Shown in pieces: positions 6,076 through 9,151 of a DNA stretch of 9,151 bases (position 1 is the first letter of the stretch; every line of letters starts with the position of its first letter). The stretch comes from Solirubrobacterales bacterium (lineage in GTDB: Bacteria; Actinomycetota; Thermoleophilia; Solirubrobacterales; Solirubrobacteraceae): positions 1-9,151 of the forward strand of contig WQXW01000052.1 in NCBI GenBank assembly GCA_009781575.1, read 5' to 3'. The position numbers and the translations under genes were made by a program. The notes beneath the pieces were generated by a model. That model worked only from the letters and a program-made list of their open reading frames with translations. It made no database searches and was not told the DNA's origin.

Positions 6076-6700
6076 CGAGATCCGCCTCACCAGCGACGCG
6101 CGCGAGCGGCTGGCCTGGCCGGCCCGCTGCGGCCAGCGGCGGCTGGTCGTGTCGATCGCGCCGCCGAGCCCCAGCGCCTCGATCGACGTGCTGGCCGCCG
6201 CTGCACGCGCGCAGGCGCTCGCCACGGCCCACTCCGCGCTGGCCTCGCTGGCGATCGCCGCGCGCCGGCCCGGCGTGGTGGCGGCGCGCGGCTTCGTGCT
6301 CCGCACCCGCCCGCCGGTGCTGTTCACGCTGACCGTGCTGCTCGCCGAGCTCCACGCGCCCCCGCCGGCCGGCGACCAGCGCGACGCGGGCAGCGATGTG
6401 GCCCCCGTGCGGCTGCCGGCGGGCCGCGGCGTGCGGATCGTCCGCCACAACCGCGGCGCCCGCCCGGATGCCCGTGGGGGCGAGCACCCCGACGCGCGCG
6501 CCGCCCCCGGCCCGCTGATGGTCCAGTACCTGCTCCACAGCGGTCTCGGCGCGCTCGCGCTGACCTTCACCACTCCCTCTTGTCAGCCGCCCGCGCCGGC
6601 GGGCGCGCGCTCGCGTGGCTCCACCCCCGACGCGTTCATCGCCCTGTTCGGCCGGCTGGCGGGCAGCTGTACGGTCGAGCCGGCGGCCGCCGAGGGCTGA
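6062..6700 (+). CDS. T7SS-operon accessory protein of unknown function
   Basis: 212 aa from ATG 6062, overlapping the previous gene by 14 bp, with GGGG a few bases upstream as a possible ribosome binding site. This indicates translational coupling. No signal peptide or transmembrane segment is seen, so it is probably cytoplasmic. Visible blocks are an Ala-rich helix (about 40-68), DVAPVRLPAGRGVRIVR (112-128), MVQYLLHSGLGALALTFTTP (153-172) and DAFIALFGRLAGSCTV (190-205). The order (L-P-A-G-x-x-V-R, then V-Q-Y followed by L-x-F-x-T-P, then a short FxxLF helix) is one I associate with uncharacterised proteins encoded beside WXG100 genes in actinobacteria. No name or activity is established. Candidate roles are chaperone or immunity partner of the 463-aa protein. 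It is the last gene before the repeated terminator element. Confidence 0.75.
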   Translation: MRPLDEIRLTSDARERLAWPARCGQRRLVVSIAPPSPSASIDVLAAAARAQALATAHSALASLAIAARRPGVVAARGFVLRTRPPVLFTLTVLLAELHAPPPAGDQRDAGSDVAPVRLPAGRGVRIVRHNRGARPDARGGEHPDARAAPGPLMVQYLLHSGLGALALTFTTPSCQPPAPAGARSRGSTPDAFIALFGRLAGSCTVEPAAAEG

Positions 6701-6754
6701 AACGCGCGCCGGCGCCTTTTGCTCCCTCGGTGCCGGTCCAGTTCCCGGGCAGCG

Positions 6755-6843
6755 GCCGTTGTGTGTTTTGTTTTGAGGATTGGTTCCGCGCGGAACGAAT
6801 CCTTTTTTTGAATCCCCCAACGGCGACTCAGACAGATGTGCTC
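6755..6843 (+). terminator. Copy 2 of an 89-bp repeated terminator-like element
   Basis: On the plus strand it runs GCCGTTG (6755-6761), a T-rich stretch (TGTGTTTTGTTTTGA), the hairpin GGATTGGTTCC-GCGC-GGAACGAATCC (6778-6802, 11-bp stem with one mismatch), then TTTTTTT (6803-6809), GAATCCCC and CAACGGC (6818-6824). The conserved tail GACAGATGTGCTC ends at 6843. A hairpin followed by seven T is a textbook intrinsic terminator for the T7SS operon, starting 54 bp past its last stop. Over the 70-bp core it matches the reverse complement of the copy at 3023-3092 at 63 of 70 positions by my count, with no gaps. Confidence 0.85.
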
Positions 6844-6875
6844 GGCTCGTTCGAACGGGCTTGATGGCCGGTCAC

Positions 6876-6899
6876 CGCGCGCCCCCACACGGGCGCGCG
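6876..6899 (-). terminator. Tail-less GC hairpin downstream of the EccC-like gene
   Basis: CGCGCGCCC (6876-6884), a 6-nt loop, then GGGCGCGCG (6891-6899) form a perfect 9-bp all-GC stem 28 bp past the minus-strand stop at 6927. No T-run follows on the minus strand. It is a plausible tail-less terminator for the ATPase gene and the strongest GC hairpin in the window. Confidence 0.45.
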
Positions 6900-6926
6900 C
6901 GATGTCGCCTCCCAATTGAATCCCAC

Positions 6927-9151
6927 TCATCCACGCCGGCCCGCGTCGGCGAGCGCCACCTGCGCGAGGTCGAGCGCTCCGGCGCTGATCAGGTATCCAC
7001 AGCCCGCACGGGCCGGTGGCGCCGGCCGCCGCGGCAGGGCCACGCCGAAGAGCGCGCCGTCGAGGCTGAGATCGGGCGCCAGCAGCAGCCCGTTGCGTGA
7101 GCCGCGCACGCCCGCGCTCCAGTGGCCGAGGCTGCGCAGCGCGTTCGCGCGGCCGGCCGCGATCACGTGCACCCGGCCGTCGGGATCGCCGATCAGCGCG
7201 CTCAGCGCCCGCGTCGGGTCCTCGACCACGTCCGCGTCGTCCACCAGCAGCAGCGCCGGGCCGCCGCCGGCGCGCAGCGCGGGGAGCAGCTCGGCCAGCT
7301 GCCCGGCGCTCGTCGCCCGTCCTCGCGCGCCGGGCAGCTCCGCGAGGCGCGAGCGGCGCAGCGCGACCACGTGGAGCGCGAGCCCCGGGTGCAGCGACGC
7401 GCACGCCTGCGCGATCGCCAGCAGCGCGTTCGTGCGCCCGGAGCGCGCCGGGCCCGCGATCAGCGCGTGCTCGCCGGGGTACAGCGACCAGCCCGCCACG
7501 CCCAGGGTGCGGTCGTCGATCGCCAGCGGCAGCCACAGGCCTCGCTCGTCGGTGCCCGCCTCGGGGGGCCACCGCGGGCTTTCCTCGCCGGCGCCGCCCG
7601 CGCGGGGCGTGCCGGCCAGCAGCTCCGCCACCGCCACGCGCTGCGGCAGCGTGCCGATCGGCGTCGGCGGGCGCCGCCCCGCGGGGCCGTGGCGGGCGGT
7701 CAGCTCGGCCACCGCCTGCGCCGGCCCCAGCCGGGTGCGGGCGATCTGCGCCACGCGCGGCCGCTCCGCGGTCAGCACCGCGCGGCCCGGCGTGAAGCGC
7801 GGGATCGCGCGCCGGCTCAGCCCCAGCTGGGCGTACTCGGCGAGGTCGCCCAGCTGCAGGACCAGTCGCTGCTGGGTCACCCCCGCCAGCGCCACCGGCA
7901 GCGCGCCCGGCCGGTCCGCCGCGATCGCCAGGTGGATCCCCACCTCCGGCCCATCCGCCCACACCCGCGCCAGGTCGTCCCGCACCGCGTCCCCGACCAC
8001 GTCCGAGTGCTCCGCCGCAAAGCCCGCGTAGCCGTCGAGCAGCACCACGATCCGCGCGTCCCCGCCGGCGGGGTCCGCGCCGCTCCCAGCGGGGTCCGCG
8101 CCGCTCCGGGCGCGGTCCGCATCGCGGCGGGCCGCCAGCTCGCTCCGCAGCCAGCGGATCAGGCGCGTCTGGCGCTCGCGCTCGCTCGCCCCGATCACCG
8201 CGCCCACGTGGGGGAGGTCCCGCAGCCACCGCAACTCGCCCGCGCCGAAGTCGAGCGCGTAGAGGTGGAGCTCGTCCGGCGCCGCGGCGGTTGCCAGCGA
8301 CAGCGCCAGCGTCTGCAGCGCGGTGGTGGTGCCGCTGCCGCCGAGCCCGAACAGCAGGAGGTTGCCCGCGTCGAGGTTCCACCCGCCGGGGTACTGGGCC
8401 TGCGCGCCCGGGTCGTCCAGCAGCGCCAGCGCCGCCGTCAGGCCGCGCTCGCCCGCGAACGGCACCGGCGGGCCGGCCGCCCACAGCTCCTCCAGCGCCA
8501 GCTCCGCCGGCAGCGGCGGCAGCCACGGGCGGCGCGGCGGCAGCCACCGGCGGCGCGGCGGCGCGCGGTGCTCGGCGGCCGCGGGTGTGGCGGCCGCGGG
8601 TGTGGCGGCGGGCGTAGGCGCGATCGCGGGCGCAGCGGCGGCGGCGAGCGCCGCGGCGACGAGCCGGTCGAGGTCGCTGGCCGCGGTCCGGGGCGCCGGT
8701 CCCGTTCGCGGGGCGTCGGCTGTGGTGACCGCGGCGCTTGCGAAGGTGAAATCGGTCACCCTGACCGCGAGCTGGCGCTCGGTGTCGGTGTGGCCGGTGA
8801 CCAGCGCCGTCTGGATCGCGTGCAGCTCCGAGGGGCCCAGGCGCACGTACGCGCGGCCCGGCTGACCGCGCCCGATGCGCGCGCCCGCGGGCGAGTCGAT
8901 CACGTCGCTCGAATCCTGGTCGCTCTGCACGCGCAGGCAGATCCGCAGGTTGGCGTTGGCGCGGATGTTCTCGTTGACCGCGCCCGACGGGCGCTGGGTG
9001 GCGAGCAGCAGGTGCACTCCGAGGCTGCGGCCCCGCTGGGCGATGCCCACCAGCGAGGCGATGAAGTCGGGCAGCTCGGCGGCGACGGTCGCGAACTCGT
9101 CGATCACCACCAGGAGTCGCGGCAGCGGCTCGGCGCGGCCGGCGACGACCA
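6927..9151 (-). CDS. EccC-type FtsK/SpoIIIE ATPase of the T7SS (5' end outside the window)
   Basis: About 740 residues are visible; the N-terminus, any membrane part and the first Walker A lie beyond 9151. The frame is open to the edge, so the GTG at 9110 is internal, not a start. Counting from that codon, ATPase domain 1 shows an intact Walker B, LLVVIDEFA (about -2 to 7), followed by FtsK/EccC-type LLATQRP and a DSSDVIDSPAGA block. After an Ala/Pro linker (about 130-200), domain 2 has FGLGGSGTTT (254-263) with Thr where the Walker A Lys is expected, and VVLLDG as Walker B. Domain 3 has AGPARSGRT (552-560) with Arg for Lys, and LLLVDDAD (620-627). Three tandem ATPase modules with a degenerate second and third fit EccC, the T7SS motor that binds WXG substrates. 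It is convergent with the substrate operon rather than in it. Confidence 0.9.
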   Translation of the reverse strand, partial: VVAGRAEPLPRLLVVIDEFATVAAELPDFIASLVGIAQRGRSLGVHLLLATQRPSGAVNENIRANANLRICLRVQSDQDSSDVIDSPAGARIGRGQPGRAYVRLGPSELHAIQTALVTGHTDTERQLAVRVTDFTFASAAVTTADAPRTGPAPRTAASDLDRLVAAALAAAAAPAIAPTPAATPAAATPAAAEHRAPPRRRWLPPRRPWLPPLPAELALEELWAAGPPVPFAGERGLTAALALLDDPGAQAQYPGGWNLDAGNLLLFGLGGSGTTTALQTLALSLATAAAPDELHLYALDFGAGELRWLRDLPHVGAVIGASERERQTRLIRWLRSELAARRDADRARSGADPAGSGADPAGGDARIVVLLDGYAGFAAEHSDVVGDAVRDDLARVWADGPEVGIHLAIAADRPGALPVALAGVTQQRLVLQLGDLAEYAQLGLSRRAIPRFTPGRAVLTAERPRVAQIARTRLGPAQAVAELTARHGPAGRRPPTPIGTLPQRVAVAELLAGTPRAGGAGEESPRWPPEAGTDERGLWLPLAIDDRTLGVAGWSLYPGEHALIAGPARSGRTNALLAIAQACASLHPGLALHVVALRRSRLAELPGARGRATSAGQLAELLPALRAGGGPALLLVDDADVVEDPTRALSALIGDPDGRVHVIAAGRANALRSLGHWSAGVRGSRNGLLLAPDLSLDGALFGVALPRRPAPPARAGCGYLISAGALDLAQVALADAGRRG

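Noticed and set aside
3883..6573. An 896-codon open frame on the minus strand, antisense to the whole T7SS operon
   Set aside because: The plus strand carries recognisable WXG100, EspC-like and T7SS-signal proteins with ribosome binding sites. The antisense frame is Arg/Gly/Ala-rich, has no recognisable domain and runs through the tandem repeat. It is a typical high-GC shadow.
3004..6843. Composite transposon or MITE pair
   Set aside because: No transposase or recombinase gene is present and I see no target-site duplications beside either copy. The sense-strand placement after genes fits termination better. It is kept only as a hypothesis in the findings.

Overview
The window is very GC-rich, with codons strongly biased to G or C in the third position. 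It carries a WXG100/type VII secretion (T7SS) locus next to an Actinobacteria-style transmembrane Ser/Thr kinase. That points to a high-GC actinobacterium. A soil lineage such as Thermoleophilia is a reasonable guess, but no rRNA or other taxonomic marker is present, so this is inference.

Layout from left to right. A gene start at 36 runs off the left edge on the minus strand. Upstream of it on the same strand (958 to 248) is a secreted protein with a signal peptide, a CPTC motif and a polyproline linker. Divergent from that is a PknB-like transmembrane Ser/Thr kinase (1177-2928, plus). It converges on a small Ala/Pro/His-rich membrane-anchored protein (3764 to 3156, minus). Divergent from that gene across 137 bp is a plus-strand T7SS operon: a WXG100 protein (3902-4192), a minisatellite of 20-bp units (about 4230-4385), an EspC-like small T7SS protein (4399-4680), a 463-aa protein with an N-terminal T7SS-signal-like domain and an unassigned C-terminal domain (4684-6075), and a 212-aa accessory protein of unknown function (6062-6700). 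The operon converges on a large EccC-type FtsK/SpoIIIE ATPase on the minus strand (6927 to beyond 9151), whose N-terminal part lies outside the window.

The genes suggest an export system. The two small helical proteins and the large WXG-containing protein look like substrates or partners. Two of them carry a C-terminal YxxxD/E secretion motif, and the EccC-like motor would power export. The kinase, the secreted protein and the His-rich anchored protein are cell-surface genes beside it; a link to T7SS is not proven by the sequence. EccB, EccD, EccE and mycosin are not in the window.

The most unusual signal is noncoding. A roughly 89-bp element occurs twice in opposite orientation (3004-3092 and 6755-6843). 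Its core 70 bp is about 90% identical between copies. It is bounded by GCCGTTG/CAACGGC arms and contains a strong hairpin followed by a T-tract. Each copy lies in a convergent intergenic gap, 54-63 bp downstream of one gene and in that gene's sense direction, so the two copies face outward and bracket the T7SS module exactly.
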